DNA of 64,000 nt from Macrolepiota albuminosa (lineage: Eukaryota; Basidiomycota; Agaricomycetes; Agaricales; Agaricaceae): contig JAMWFC010000111.1 of NCBI GenBank assembly GCA_027475525.1, forward strand, positions 248,001-312,000, given 5' to 3'. The translations under genes and the position numbers were made by a program. Each line of letters opens with the position of its first letter. Position 1 is the first letter of the stretch. The notes below the pieces were generated by a model. The model saw nothing but the letters and a program-made list of their open reading frames with translations, was not told where the DNA came from and searched no databases. Positions 1-11,924 of this stretch are shown here, piece by piece.

Positions 1-29
1 GGCAGCCAGCAAATTCTTACTAGGCAGAC

Positions 30-494
30 TGTCAGGGAACTCCTTACACTTCCTTCTTTCTTCATTCATTTCCTTATTTCTTTCTGCATTTTTTCAGCTT
101 ACTGCTTTTATTCTTTCAACTCTATTTATGAGTACTACTTTTAGCCTCTAAGGTACTCTAGTTCTCTAGTTATCACTCAGACAAGTGAGGCCCCTTCAAC
201 ACTGCACACAGACAGCTTATATAAGCCAGAGTTTTCCTGCCTTGCTTGTATAATCACTTATTTAGGCAATTTCCAAGTTTTTACTATTTTGTTGTCCTGT
301 ACAGTTGTTTTTCATGCTTCTGAGGCCTCAGAAGCATCAGTCCTGGCATAGGGAATTCTTAGGCTCGTTTTTTTTAGATCTCCATCTGCCAGGTAAGTAG
401 TTATTGTGATATTACTAGTATATACATTAATATATTTGGATCTCTCCTTGCCAGCTCTGTGACTGAGCCATAGCCTTCAGAGGTCACCCTTACA
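30..494 (-). mobile_element. Solo LTR, family E, inverted
   Basis: In plus orientation it opens TGTCAGGGAACTCC and closes CACCCTTACA, the reverse complement of the family-E LTRs at 29541 and 31374. The flanks CAGAC and TAGAC match at four of five bases, consistent with an aged 5-bp target duplication. No internal region accompanies it, so it is probably the product of LTR-LTR recombination. Confidence 0.75.
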
Positions 495-992
495 TAGACC
501 CAATATCTTTAAAGGAGATGATTAGTTGGAGGTAGTATTCTTTGTTGGTGAAGAAGACACACTACCTGTAAGTGCTGGCCTGGTTCTAGAGTGCACCTCT
601 CCATGTGTAGTGTGTTAAACAATGGCCTGGTGAATGCCTTATGGGTAGCTGCCTTGCTCTATGCTGATTTCATCTTACTCTAGTGTCTGTACAATGCCTT
701 CCAGGAGGTGCTGTGCCTTTTCTCACTCCTGGAGGCCAGGTTGCATTGGGACTTGGGGGCATTGGTCATTCCAAAGGGCATAACTAAGTATTCAAAGAGC
801 CCATAGCATTTGGAGAATGCTATCTTCCATTTGTGTCCCAGGGCAATGTGGACATTGTTATATCCTGATTAGAGATTGATCTTTGTATAAACCTTTGCAC
901 TTCTGAGGCAGTCAACTAAGTCCCTGATGAGAAGGATGAGGTATTGATTCTTCTTTGTGATTTTATCGAGTCCCCAGTAGTCAATGCAAACC

Positions 993-1146
993 TCAGAGAG
1001 CCATCTTTCTTTTTAACAAATAGCATGAGGGCTCTGGCAAAGGATGTAGAAAGTCTAATGAAGCCCTTTTCAGAGAGCCATCTTTCTTTTTAACAAATAG
1101 CATGAGGGCTCTGGCAAAGGATGTAGAAAGTCTAATGAAGCCCTTT
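993..1146. repeat. Exact 77-bp tandem duplication (probable assembly join)
   Basis: Bases 993-1069 recur exactly at 1070-1146. Identity stops at both unit ends, so the shared length is 77. Confidence 0.9.
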
Positions 1147-1654
1147 CTAAGCATGTTGTTGATGTGTTCCTTCAGTGCATGCAGTTTGACTTCTGACATA
1201 TTATAGATCTTCCTGAATGGTGGCAATGTACCATCATCCAGGTTGATTTCATAGTTGTAGGAGCAGTGGAGGGCAAGCTTCTGCATGCTGGTTTTGGAGA
1301 GCATATCAGCAAATTTGTGGTATTCAGGGAAAATGACTTCTTGAAAGGTCTGACCTTCTGATTTCTTTTCTATAATAGGTACCTCAGCTCAGAGATGTTT
1401 CTCAGGGAGGGAGGAGATGATGTAGAGCTAGTAGGCTTGTACTCCTTCATGCATAATCCAAGTAAACAGGGTGGCTCCAGTGATCCTCATGTTCAGAAGG
1501 CCTTTGATTGGAGATTGTAGGGAGGCCTCTGGTGACTGGGTCAAGGGGAGGAGAATTGCAATTGGTGCTGTCTCTTGTACCTATTACAGGAGATGTTAAG
1601 AGAAAAAGAGAGAGGGGAAGGGGGTTTCTTGAGGCAATTGTTGGAATTGGAGTG

Positions 1655-1870
1655 AGAAGGGGGATGTGTGTCATCATCAAGGGTCTTAAGGTTGATCTTG
1701 AGGTCAGGGGGATTGTTAGAGTTAATGTTAGAAGGGGGAAATACACTGTCATTGGAGGTCTTGAGGTCAATCTTGATGTTGGGAATTGTTGAAATTAACA
1801 TTAGAAGAGGGAAGTATGCTGTTGTTGGGACTCTTGAGGTCATGGTCAGAGTGATTGTTAAGATTAGCTT
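1655..1870. repeat. Imperfect ~73-75 bp tandem repeat, three units
   Basis: The motif AGAAG(G/A)GGGA recurs near 1655, 1730 and 1803, each followed by a similar GT-rich segment containing TCTTGAGGTCA-like text. The copies are diverged, unlike the exact 77-bp duplications, so this is probably a genuine minisatellite in the linker upstream of RT. Confidence 0.5.
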
Positions 1871-1950
1871 TGGAGGGGAAAAAAGAGGAATTGGTCTTGC
1901 AGATCTTGAGTATAATCCTGGATCTAATTAGATACAAACACAGACAATAA

Positions 1951-2914
1951 TGATGCCCAAAAGTAGATCAGTAGCAGATACAGTTTATGGCTACTGACCT
2001 GTATAAAATGCATTGGGCATGCTAAGGGTGGAGGGAGTCCCAGGCAGTTTCCAGAGAACAAGTCAGAAAAATTGGTTAAATGGCAAGATTTGGTGAAGGT
2101 CAGTAATGTGAGCTGGCAAGGATGTATGGTAAGGTAGATGTGCAAATGGCAAAGAGTGCCTAAAGGATAAAGGGAGGCAAATATGAGTAAGTGCAGCAGA
2201 GGACGTGGCAAGAAAACTAAGGGCTTAGCAATGACTAAGCTGCATGATGCCTGCCATAGGTGCAAGGCACATAGGTTCCATAAGTGTAACTGTGGCAAGC
2301 AGGCTAAGAGTGTTCAGACAGTTGGCGACTATAAACTTGGTCCACTCAAAAAAAATCTGGACTGTGAGGTGAACTGAGGGGTGTAAATGGGGTACTCTGT
2401 TCTGTTGTAGCTAGTGGCAATGGTGGTAAGTACTTATAGTGAAAACAAGTTCCCCGTCACCAAGTAGCTAAGGGTTGCCAAGGGGCGGTGAACTGTAAGC
2501 AATGTAATTAAACATCATGCATTAAACTAAATACTGAGATATGAAGCAAGAAAGCTGTCCATCTGACTGAAGGAGAGGTGCCAAGAGGCATTCAGCGCCA
2601 GGGTAAATGTCAGGCCATCTGTCATGAGTAAATAGCATTATTCCTAATATGTAAGCACTATTGTTAGCTAGCTGTGCCATGTGCTGATTGATTGCTGCTA
2701 CCTGTTAATGCTTGCTGGTGGCATGATGCCAGCTGTCATTCCAGCTGCCACCAGTGCTATCACTAATTGAATCCATTGCTTGCCATGCATGGCCATTGGT
2801 TAAGGTCTAAAATAGATAAATCATATGTACCAAGTTTGGGACATGCACAGCAAGGTGTCCAGAACTGATGCCAAGCCTGCCGTTGATGCACCTAGCCTGT
2901 GTGGGATCCTATCA
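1951..2914 (-). mobile_element. Solo LTR, family A, inverted
   Basis: It starts TGATGCCCAAAAG and ends GGGATCCTATCA, the reverse complement of family-A termini (TGATAGG...GGGC.TCATCA). It is closest in state to the decayed LTR at 11925-12847. Flanks ATAA and ATGA match at three of four bases, fitting the 4-bp duplication of this family. Confidence 0.75.
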
Positions 2915-3183
2915 ATGATAGCCTCAGTGTCATGTCACAATGGAGGAGACAACTAATTCATTGTACCTCATTAAATACAAACACAGATGATTTGTATGAT
3001 ATGGTGCTTGTAAATATATATGAACTTGACAATGAGTGAGGATGAACTTACAGCCTCAGTGTTGTGTCGCAATGGAGGAGACAACTGAGACTGTAAAAGC
3101 AAGAGGCAGACAAATGATGTGGCAAAGTGTCATGTGACTGATCAGATACAGAGAAACCAGACAGGAAGGAGTCCAACACAACT
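2915..3183 (-). other. Probable copia 3' LTR remnant
   Basis: This stretch lies just downstream of the copia RNase H on minus and holds no ORF. A ~36-bp segment (GCCTCAGTGT...GGAGGAGACAACT) occurs near 2922 and again near 3052, and the phrase ATACAAACACAGA occurs near 1932 and 2978. This suggests an LTR with an internal ~130-bp duplication that was later split by the family-A LTR. The LTR ends are not fixed. Confidence 0.35.
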
Positions 3184-3199
3184 CCATTGCTATAGAAGA

Positions 3200-5301
3200 G
3201 AAGTAGCGTGAAAAGAGAATATTATTGCCTAACAAGACCTAGGCTCACCACAAAACAATCATGTAGGACATGTGGCAATGCCTTGATAAAAATATCCATG
3301 ACCATGTCAGAAGTCAAGACCCAAGTGAGTTTGAAAGAGCCAGATAAGAAATGCTCATAAATAAAGTGATAATGAATGTCAATATGTTTAGAATGAGAAT
3401 TTGTGGAATCTGATTTTGCAATGTTGATAGCACTCCTATTGTAACAAATAAGAGGAAAAGGCTGAGGAACCAGCATGGAAAGCAATATAAGAAGTAAACA
3501 AATCCAGATTGCCTTATGCATAGCATGCACCATTGATATGTATTTAGCTTCAGTTGAGGATAGGGCCACTATGTGTTGACAAATAGATGACCAAGATAAA
3601 AGGGATGAAAAAATAAAGAATGCATATCCAGAGACACTGTATCAAGTTGAAGAGTCAGAGGCCCAATCTGCATCAACAAAACCACAACTATGAGGTACTA
3701 AAAGGCATATCAGTGGGTAATCCTTGGGATCGTTGAAATTGTAAAGAAATGCAAAGTCAATTGTGTCCAACAGATACCTAAGCACACTTCTGGCAGCAAG
3801 GAGATGTGCATGCATTGGACAAGAATTAAATTGACCCAAGCTCATAGCCATGAAGGCCAAATCAGGCTATATGCAGAGACTAAGATAAAGGATTGAGCAA
3901 TCAGATGCTGATAATGGAGCATCAGAGTCTCATCTGGAATATCTGGAAGTGCATTCACTGCTGGTGCTGGAAACTGTTTCCAACAGAAAAAGCAAAAAAA
4001 AAATGTGTCATACTATTTCTTTGTCACATTTTTGCCTTGGAAAAAGGCATTTTCCATTGTCTCTAACCTTTTTCCCTCACAAATATATGCCTCAAAAATG
4101 GCATAACACATTTCTTTTCTACTCTTTCCTGGAAAAAAAGTATTGGCTGCCAGCAGTGATCTGCCAGTGGATTAGGAAGGGAATGGAGAGAATGATATAA
4201 CAGTACAGTAGTAGGTTTAGCTTCAAGCAGGTTGTATGTTGGTAAGAGGTCCATTATGAATCTTTTCTGGGAAAGCCATAGCTTGTGTTGGGCATGATCT
4301 CTATCTACTTGGATCTATGAATACAGTGTTGTGGGGCCTGAATCAACAACCTCAAAATGCTCATTAAGGAGGCCTAAATCTTTAAGAGCTTGATAGAAAA
4401 TTGTATATCATTCATGCAATGACTGCTTTAAACCATATAAGGCCCAGAGCAAGTGATAGCATGTCAATGGATCTGCTTCAGGAAAGCCTGGAACCTGCTT
4501 ACAATACACTTTATAGAAAAGAGGAGCATTCAGAAAGTCAGTTTTAATATTGAACATGAAGAGATGATAATCATATTTTGCTGCATAAGCAAACATGATT
4601 CTGATATTTGTCAGCTTTGCAACAGGAGCATAGGTGGAACCATAATCCTCTAGGCATTGACTAAAGCCTTGAGCAACCAGTTGGACTTTTTCTTTACCAT
4701 GAATTACCTGTCCATCAGCATCTAATTTGTGTGCAAAGACCCATCAAATGCCAATTGGTTTCCAACTCTTAGATAAAGCTGCAACTCTGAAGACTCCTTG
4801 AGCATACAAGCTGTCCATCTTCTGTTGCATTGTGGCATGCCACACATCAGTGTCAGGCCATTGAATTGCCTCATTATAATAGTTGGATGGTTTGGATATG
4901 TTGAAATGACGTACTGTCTTAAACAGAATGGGATTAGGTCTGAAAGTGACCAGGGCCTTATATTCTGCAATCACTGCATGTTCAAGCACATATGCTTCAT
5001 CAGAAGAGTTTGAAAAGGATGCAAATAAGAGAAGGAATTGAAAATCAAGTATGGTAGATAAAACTTGGTCAGGAAGTAAGGTACAAGCAGCACAATCTGC
5101 ATGAAGACAAACAAGACATTCATTTTGTTCAGCCAAATCCTCAATATAAGCATGGCCTTTAATGGTCAGAATGACTTGTCATTGCAGATGCTGTGGAATC
5201 AATACTAGGATTGACTCAGGCAGCAACAGAGCCAATGCCAATGACATATTCAGATTAAATGGGTGAGGAGAAATAGGAGATGCAGAATTGCAATGAGGTG
5301 G
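3200..5301 (-). pseudogene. Ty1/copia pol remnant: RT and RNase H
   Basis: Read on minus, pieces of a copia polyprotein appear in order. First comes a linker/RT start (AEQNECLVCLHADC, then SKSWKPIG). Next is the RT core with FNIKTDFLNAPL, VYCKQVPGFPEADP and ALYGLKQS. Then come GQFNSCP...AHLLAARSVLRYL and GFVDADWASD, and finally RNase H with ALSSTEAKYISMVHA, SKHIDIHYHFI and DMVMDIFIKALP. Many stops and frameshifts separate the pieces. A low-complexity stretch near 3955-4159 interrupts it. The integrase part continues to the right after LTR G. Confidence 0.85.
3955..4159. repeat. Candidate short inverted-repeat insertion
   Basis: TCACTGCTGG at the left end is matched by its reverse complement CCAGCAGTGA at the right end, around ~205 bp of AT-rich sequence not recognisable as copia. 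No target duplication is evident. It could be a MITE-like element or chance. Confidence 0.25.
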
Positions 5302-6149
5302 TAATATGATGCTGTACTAGCAGTCAGGAACACACCATGCATCAAAAGTCAAAATAAACATTTAATTATGGGCTAAAAACTGTAAGCTTCCTGATAGCAG
5401 TCTCAACAAAAATATATCTTCAAAAACATCCCAATAAATACACAGAAAAGTACAGAACAACAGGCAGGGACCAGCTCAAACTATTAGCTTAACAATAGTC
5501 CAACCACTGTAATGAGGAGGGGAAGCATGGGAGCTGGCAGAAGTGATAAAATAGGATCAATTTGTGATGATCTAGATCAAGATCTGATCTGACAATGCTT
5601 AATTTGACATGACTGAAAGGGGAAAGAGAAAAGAAGCATGGAATGCAAGAAAGTGCTAAAATGAGAAAAAAGGATCTATGAATAGGATTGTGCTAAATGG
5701 AGCTGAAGCAAATGGGAAAGTGGCAATCAGAAACATCCAGAGGAATGATGGAACAAGAAGTTGAATGGTGGAACTGGTGGCACCAAAACAGGCCTTCCAA
5801 AAGAGAAATTAGACTATCAAATATGTTATTGAGGCTAAAAAAGTTACAACAAAGAGTCATGTGTAGATAGTGGTCTGTGCACCAAAAAAACAATATAAAT
5901 AGTCCAAGTTTAGTAGAGAATAGACAGGCAATTAATAGGCAAAGGCTTGGTGGTTCCCAGAGAGTGAATCACTTAGGCTGAAGTTTGTTAAAACACCTTT
6001 ACATTTCAGAGTATAATATATATTTTGGAAAGTAACCCTTTATCAACACTTCAAGTTTATCATCAAGCACCAGTGTGGATTAGAGGCAACTTTCTAAGAC
6101 TTCAAGAAAGCCTCAGAACTATCAGTACTACTTGCAACTAAGTACTACA
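5302..6149 (+). mobile_element. Solo LTR, family G
   Basis: It matches the copy at 18462-19499 from TAATATGATGCTGTA to CAAGTACTACA or its variant, including a TATA-like TATAAATAGTCC and the CCAATAAATACACAG stretch. Flanks GTGG and ATGG match at three of four bases, suggesting a 4-bp duplication. It lacks the 50-bp minisatellite of the second copy. It splits the copia pol between integrase and RT. Confidence 0.8.
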
Positions 6150-6957
6150 ATGGTGTGGTAATAAGGGGAGGAAGAATTGAATTGTTGTCAGATGATGACT
6201 GAGAAGAGGGTAAATGTATACATTTGGCTGGGTGAGAGCAAAGATAGCCAGGAACTGATTCATCAAATATGACATCCCATAAAAAAAAATACTTGCTCTT
6301 TAGGTCACACATCCGCCAGCCTAAACAGTCTTCATCATAGCCAACAAAGATGGCTTCAAAACATTGGCCCAATCTTTTGGCTTGAATTTCATTTAGGTAG
6401 AGAACAAAGCAATGACAACTCCAGACACGAAGATGAGAAAGATTTGATTTAGTGTTCTCCGTGGCTTTGTATGGAGTTGTCAAAGAAGGTAGAGTAGAGG
6501 TAGGTAAGCAATTTCAAAGGTATTGAGCAGTAAGAATTGCATCACCAAGGAAAGATATTAGGAGGCCTGACCAAGCTATCATGGCCTGCACAGAGTCCTC
6601 AACCATCCTGATAGATCTCTCAGCCTTGCCATTTTGTTGATACACATAGGGAGCAGTTGACTAATGTGTGATTCCTTGAGACACTAAGTAATCCCACATT
6701 TCACCAGATACAAATTCTTTTGCATTGTCTAAATGAATTGCCCAGACATGATTCTCTGATTTCAATTCCCAAGAGGCTTCAACATGTTTATAATGTTGAA
6801 ATGCTTGAGTTTGGGATGCTAACAAATCTGTACTGCCATAATTTGAGTAGTCATTGAGAATAAAATGAAAATAATTTGCATGACTATTTGAGAAGGAGAT
6901 CAGAAATGATTCACACATGTCCATATAGAGAAGATTGCAAATAGCAGACACCATTCT
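6150..6957 (-). pseudogene. Ty1/copia integrase remnant
   Basis: Minus-strand translation gives the core domain text NDYSNYGSTDLLASQTQAF and HLDNAKEFVSGEMWDYLVSQ, then the C-terminal LSHLRVWSCHCFV and AIFVGYDEDCLGWRMCDLK. This is the same element as the RT/RNase H at 3200-5301. Copia gag and protease are missing: the copia text stops near 6957, where a LINE endonuclease begins. Confidence 0.85.
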
Positions 6958-7351
6958 CTATTGCATTGGAGAGGATAACATTCAAAGCATAAATGGCCAG
7001 GATTGTGATCTTCTGGTCATTGTGCCAGCAAGCTTTCAGGAGAGTGGCTCTTTCTTTGACCACTTTCTCAAAGTTGATATCTGTTGTATTTATCAGGTTC
7101 TTGTTTAGCACAAAGGCTACTCTTCCTTTTGCTGTGGCATTGTTAGGGTTCTCTGAGTTGAGGATTACCAGTCTCTTCTCAAACAGGTCCTCGATTTCTG
7201 ACCTTTGGGCTTTGTTTAGGTAGAACTCCTGCACAGCAAGAATTCCAATCTTCTTTTCTCTGAGGAGCTGGTTTACATGGTACCACTTAGGAGCTATGTC
7301 CTCTAAGTTTTGGTAACCTCTTATATTGAGGGAGGCCAGCTTCAAGGACAC
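6957..7351 (-). pseudogene. LINE ORF2 start: apurinic-type endonuclease domain, truncated
   Basis: The minus-strand ORF opens MSLKLASLNIRGYQN and continues with KIGILAVQEFYLNK. This is the N-terminus of an endonuclease/exonuclease/phosphatase domain of the Tad1/L1-like LINE class, including the Asn near the start and the Glu of the VQE motif. Only ~130 residues remain, and RT is absent. LINE copies usually keep the 3' end; here the 5' part survives and the 3' part is lost at the copia junction. Confidence 0.75.
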
Positions 7352-7425
7352 TTTTGAGTATGGCTCTCTGCTCCAGCCAGCTGGTCTTAGTGGGCCATGA
7401 CTTTGGTTTGCATCTACTGATGCAT

Positions 7426-8324
7426 TGATAGGACCCTATATAGGATTGCACATCAATGGCAGGCTACAGCAACATGACACTGGCTTGAGATACCTTAGTG
7501 CATGCTAATTGACCAATTCTAGCAATATTTGATGGCCGCACATGGCAAGAAGCAGATCCAATCAATGATAGCACCAATGGCAGACAAAATAACAGTTGAC
7601 AGATGGCATCAATCACAGATGACAGTGCTTAGCAAGAAGACTGATGATCTATCAAAACTGACAGACAGCTTGGCATTTGACCTTGGTGTCTGACAGTGCT
7701 TAGCATCTTGGACAGACAGAAGGTTTGATGAATTGATGGTTTAGTGTTATGATCTGCTGCCTGGTGTTGTAAAGCATGTTGAATGGATGGTAGGGATCTG
7801 AAACCATTGGAGCTACCCTATAAATTTTCCAGTTCACTGCACTTTGGTGTTATTAGTTACCTGGCGATGGTGAACTCCTTGTAGTATAAAAAGTACTTAC
7901 TGACTTGTGCATAATCATCAGAACAGAGTTTCCTGCCTCACTTACTCTAGTTTCTCTTATGGTCTAAGTCTTATTTACGGTCAGCAACGTCAAAGTAATC
8001 AGCAGTTGCAGACTATTGCTATCCAATAACATCCTCGCACCTTGCGTCTATGACAGGCATTAACATTGCTTAGACTTTGCTAAGCTTACCATGTTTTTGC
8101 CACTCATATTGCTGTGTTCACTTACCGCTTCTTCCACAGGCGCTTGTTACCTTAGCACTTGACACTTGTTGATCTCCCTCTTCCTGACTTTACCTTATTT
8201 TATAGACATGATTTCTGAGACCTGCCCAGAACTCTCTTCAACACCTTAAGCATGCCCAACGCAAGCTTTTGGTCTGGTAACACTATTCCTACATTTGTTA
8301 CTGACCAAACTTTGGGCATCATCA
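7426..8324 (+). mobile_element. Solo LTR, family A, with perfect 4-bp TSD
   Basis: The 899-bp LTR starts TGATAGGACCC and ends GGGCATCATCA. It is flanked by GCAT on both sides, a clean 4-bp target duplication. It is inserted in the LINE between ORF1 and the ORF2 endonuclease. CpG sites are mostly lost compared with the young LTRs at 40766 and 50939. Confidence 0.88.
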
Positions 8325-9110
8325 GCATTTTCTAGGCTCTCTGTTCATTCAGATGCCTGCTCCACTGACTGTGGTGCTGCCAATAACTGTAGCGTAAAGG
8401 CTAACTGCTCTGAAAGGGGAGTCCTGTTCCTGTCTGCCACTACGTAGCAATGTACTGACTGCACTTCCTCTTCAGTGGTGTCTGCTGGAGGACTGTCTGG
8501 GTCTCCAACTGATCTCCAGGCAACAGGCCTTTAATCATTAGATAGAGTAGCAGAAGATGCCCATCTAGCCCCATCTTCACATTGACATTACTTGCCTGTC
8601 TCCATATCTTAGAGAACTATCATCAGGATGCCAGCCTGCAGGTAAGGCACTGCTTTCTCCAGTGCCACTGAGCTCTAAACCATTATTACTATAATTTAAC
8701 ATTGTTATAAGCAAATTGTGATGTAGTTTGTTAGTTGATGTAGCTTATTGTTTTTTGCATCCTCTGAAGCAGCTAGCCAGGCTCCTCCAGAGTTTGGTGG
8801 TCTCATCCCATCCAGCACAAATGGGCATGGCTTCAGATTTCAAGTTGCTGATTATCCAGCTTGGTCTCACCAATGACCTTAGATTTATAAAATCTGCATG
8901 GAGTGCTTCACAAGCCCCAGTCCTATTCCTGGGCTTTGACTTGGGAGCAGTCAACAGGAGTAGTTGTGCATGTGCAACTCCAGTCTCTTACTTTGCTCTA
9001 TTGCTTCAATCTTATTGTGGCACTTTCATGGACTATTATAGTAGCAGAAAACAGCCAGCCTTCATAGGCAAGGCAATATGTTATTGTCTACATAGCTAGC
9101 AGGATTTTAT
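8325..9110 (-). other. LINE interior between ORF1 and ORF2, no clear product
   Basis: It lies between the end of LINE ORF1 and the LTR that separates it from ORF2. A minus ORF of 69 codons at 8745-8954 is open but I do not recognise it. I see no other structure here. Confidence 0.4.
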
Positions 9111-10660
9111 AGTGCAGGGCATTCAAATTCAGACCAGACTTTTCTTTCTTTTAAAAGCCACCCCTAAAGCCTGGGCCTCTATCAATGCTTGTTCCTCATC
9201 ATCTGCTTTGTTGGACTTTGGTCCATCCACTGTTGCAGGCTGGCTTTGGTCGAGAGGCCACTCTATCTCTGAGGAATTCTGTTCTCTGTTTGAAGCATTC
9301 CACGTTGTCTGGGTAGAGGCCCAGCCAGTCTTCTACTTTTGATTGAGGGCATGCATATGCTGAGTGGGCATCCAGCTTGCACCAGGTGCATTCTACTAAC
9401 TTCTTCTCTATTTCAAGGTAGTGTAGACCGACCATTACTTTGATACAGCAGATCTCCAACTTGTAGGCAGCATGGAAGTTGTAGTCGTTTGTCAGCAGCC
9501 TTGCTGTCAGCTGCCAGAGCAGGGCCAGGTTCCCTTGCATGTCATGCAACTCTATAAAGGTGAGGTCAAAGGACATGGTTGCTCTGTACATGTGCTCTTA
9601 TGGCGTCCTAGCAACTTCCATGTCAGCCAAAATCTTGTTACAGATTGCACAAAACTTTTGGCTTTCCCATAGGGCTTTTTTTTAGCAATCCTAGGGCTAG
9701 CTGCTTCACATTTTTCCCAGGCTTCACAGCTCCTCGCAAGATGTTTGTGATTATCCATGAGCAAAGATCCATATTAAAGGAGACCACACTGAAGGTGATT
9801 TAGGGAGATACCGCAAAGGTCTGCTGCCAGACAAGAAACTCCCTCAGCTCTGGGCTTGCACCTGCAAGAATCAGGGTCCACAGTATTTCAAAATTCTTCC
9901 TCCCACTAAGTCTGTTCTTTCAAACTGCTTCGGAGATGTCAAAGTTGTTGGCTCCTATCACAAGAGATTCAAGGAAGAGAGCTATCTTTGCAGACAGTGT
10001 TGAGTTGGCCTTGAAAAGTTTGGGTCCTGCTCTAAATAGTATGATTGCTAGGAAAGCTTCTGGATCCTGCATGACTATATCTACCAGGCCCTGGTCCAGG
10101 CTAGCTATGAGGTATTTGAATGGAATAACTAATCTAGGGACAAGGGCCTGTGTAAAGGTTGTTGTGTTAACCATGGGTATATGTGGCTGCTCTCCAGCCT
10201 GGGACATCTGGTGCACAAAATTTTCATCCACCCCCATTGGGAGCTCCAGGAATAGGTCCAGAAAAACAAAGATCTCAATTGTCATTGGGGATGGCTTTTT
10301 TTTCATGAGGCTTTCTTCATCACTTAGGTTAGAGACATCTTTTACGTCTCAGATGGTGTTGGCAATGATGTCTTCTTGTGGATTCTTGAGGTTGAGGCCT
10401 GAGACCTTTGCCTTCTTTGCCACATGCTGCTTCACCAGGTTTATTGGGGTGCCTTGGTGGTAGAGGATATTGTTAGGGGGGGAGCCCTCTGCATCTGGTG
10501 CATTCCTGAATTCCCCTAATAATATGCAAAAGAAAAAAAAAATTTTGAAGAGGAGAGGGGGAGAAATTAGCACTGCAAGCATGCTATTGGCTATCTCAGC
10601 TCTCTTTAGCCCCACTGTAACAGACAGCCCATTCAGAGACCCCAGCTATGTGCTTGAGGA
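9111..10660 (-). pseudogene. LINE ORF1 (gag-like, CCHC knuckle)
   Basis: On minus, the N-terminal half contains VPRLVIPFKYLIASLDQG and DPEAFLAIILFRAGPKL. Next comes WTLILAGASPELREF...LVWQQTFAVSP, a layout typical of ORF1 proteins of basidiomycete LINEs. The C-terminal half has a zinc knuckle CTWCKLDAHSAYAC (CX2CX4HX4C) and ends in a Lys-rich tail near 9111. Stops and frameshifts interrupt it. The ORF2 endonuclease of the same element lies further left, beyond a solo LTR. Confidence 0.75.
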
Positions 10661-10859
10661 GAGATAGCTGACTGCTGTGATGTACAGCTTCCATACATCT
10701 TGGGAACACTGACTTGTGTTTGTTAACCTCTTGCAGCAAAGCAAGAGGGTGTCTATTGGCTTCCTCAAAATGGGTACTAGTCCCTTGGGCCACAAAAAGG
10801 CTAGATGCTGGGCCATCATGAGAATAATGATGGTCCTTGTCTAAGTTCCTACAACTGCA

Positions 10860-11683
10860 TAATACTTCAATTTGGGCAGAGAGATGCACATCCTCTCTCT
10901 TTGCCCATGGAGCCAGGCTCAAAACTTAGGCAATCAAACAAGGATACTCAGATGCATAGAGAGAAGACTGAGATAGCTAAACTTTTCTATAGATCTCTTG
11001 TCAGCTGCCTCCTATATATTGCAATTGCCACTAGGCTGGATATTGCCTTTGCAATGCAACAACTATCTCAATTCCTCGACAACTATGATCAGACACACTG
11101 GAACACTGACATACAGCTAGTTTAATATCTCAAGTGCACCAAAGATCTCAAACTATGCTTGGAAGGTCAGTCTATAGTATTGTGGAGGTTGAGTTGCCTC
11201 GATACACAAAGAAGTACAGGTGGCTATGCCTGGTTGCTAGGTACTGGAGCAGTCTCTTGATCCATCTGGAAGCAAAAGACCATAGCAACGTCATCTTGCA
11301 AAGCCAAGTACATGGCCACCTATAAGTCCACTCAAGAGTGCATCTGGTTATGCATGCTGCTAAAGGCAATTGGTTGGGACTTTACAACAAAACCCACCAT
11401 GTTATTCTGTGATAGTAAGGCTGCAATCTTCCTGTTGGAGAGCTCCATGGTACATGCATGAGTAAAACATTTCAACATCAAGTTTTATTTTATTCAAGAA
11501 TGCATATCGAGGCAAAATAACTATCAAGTACATGAATACACATGACAATGTCACTAACGTATTTACAAAGCCCCTGCTAAAACCCCTGTCTCTATGACTA
11601 TGCCAGATGCTGAGACTGATCTAAGACACCATGATCCATGTATGAGGAGGAGTCTGATTGGTCATGCATGCAGTAAGAAGGAG
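10860..11683 (+). pseudogene. Second Ty1/copia remnant: RT end and RNase H
   Basis: Plus-strand text includes KTEIAKLFYRSLVSCLLYIA, DIAFAMQQLSQFLDNY, then GYAWLLGTGAVS, TQECIWLCMLLKAIGW, KHFNIKFYFIQE and NVTNVFTKPL. These are the end of a copia RT and its RNase H. It differs in sequence from the minus-strand copia at 3200-6957. The reading frame is broken by stops. A purine-rich GTAAGAAGGAG runs directly into the LTR start at 11684. The ~200 bp to the left (10661-10860) I could not assign. Confidence 0.8.
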
Positions 11684-11924
11684 TGTTAGAATGGTGCAGG
11701 TGTGATAATATAAAAGGGCCACCACATCACATTGTAAAAAGTATCATGTGCGCCTTGGCCAGGAGCATGAGGGCACTGACTGCTTTGTCCAAGGATATGT
11801 ATATATACAGACCAGTTACAATCATACCCTCAGTCTCATTTATACATCTCTGAGGGTACATTATATAGTCATACTCACATATAATGACAACTAACATAAT
11901 GTACCTAGATTTATACTTACATGG
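11684..11924 (+). repeat. Start of copia 3' LTR, cut by D1
   Basis: TGTTAGAATGGTGCAGG follows a purine tract, as expected for a copia 3' LTR, with a TATA-like ATAATATAAAAGG inside. It is interrupted by the family-A 5' LTR of D1; the remainder would lie beyond the right edge of the window. Confidence 0.55.

Larger units (their letters stand above)
500..1930 (-). pseudogene. Decayed chromovirus pol fragment (protease-RT linker and RT N-terminus)
   Basis: Minus-strand translation keeps the signature KIYNMSEVKLHALKEHINNM followed by GFIR and VKKKDGSL. This is the RT entry region of the chromovirus pols at 16489-21892 and 53467-57885. The downstream part (plus 720-990) still aligns with the region coding for the RT palm. 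Stops and frameshifts are frequent and CpG is largely replaced by TpG/CpA. Part of one frameshift comes from an exact 77-bp duplication at 993-1146. No RNase H or integrase follows to the left, where the family-E LTR sits. Confidence 0.75.

Noticed and set aside
1508..1931. Overlapping plus-strand ORFs near 1.5-1.9 kb as a small gene
   Set aside because: They lie over a minisatellite in a minus-strand pol remnant, and the text is low complexity.
9936..10463. 175-codon plus-strand ORF
   Set aside because: The opposite strand carries recognisable LINE ORF1 text over the same bases.
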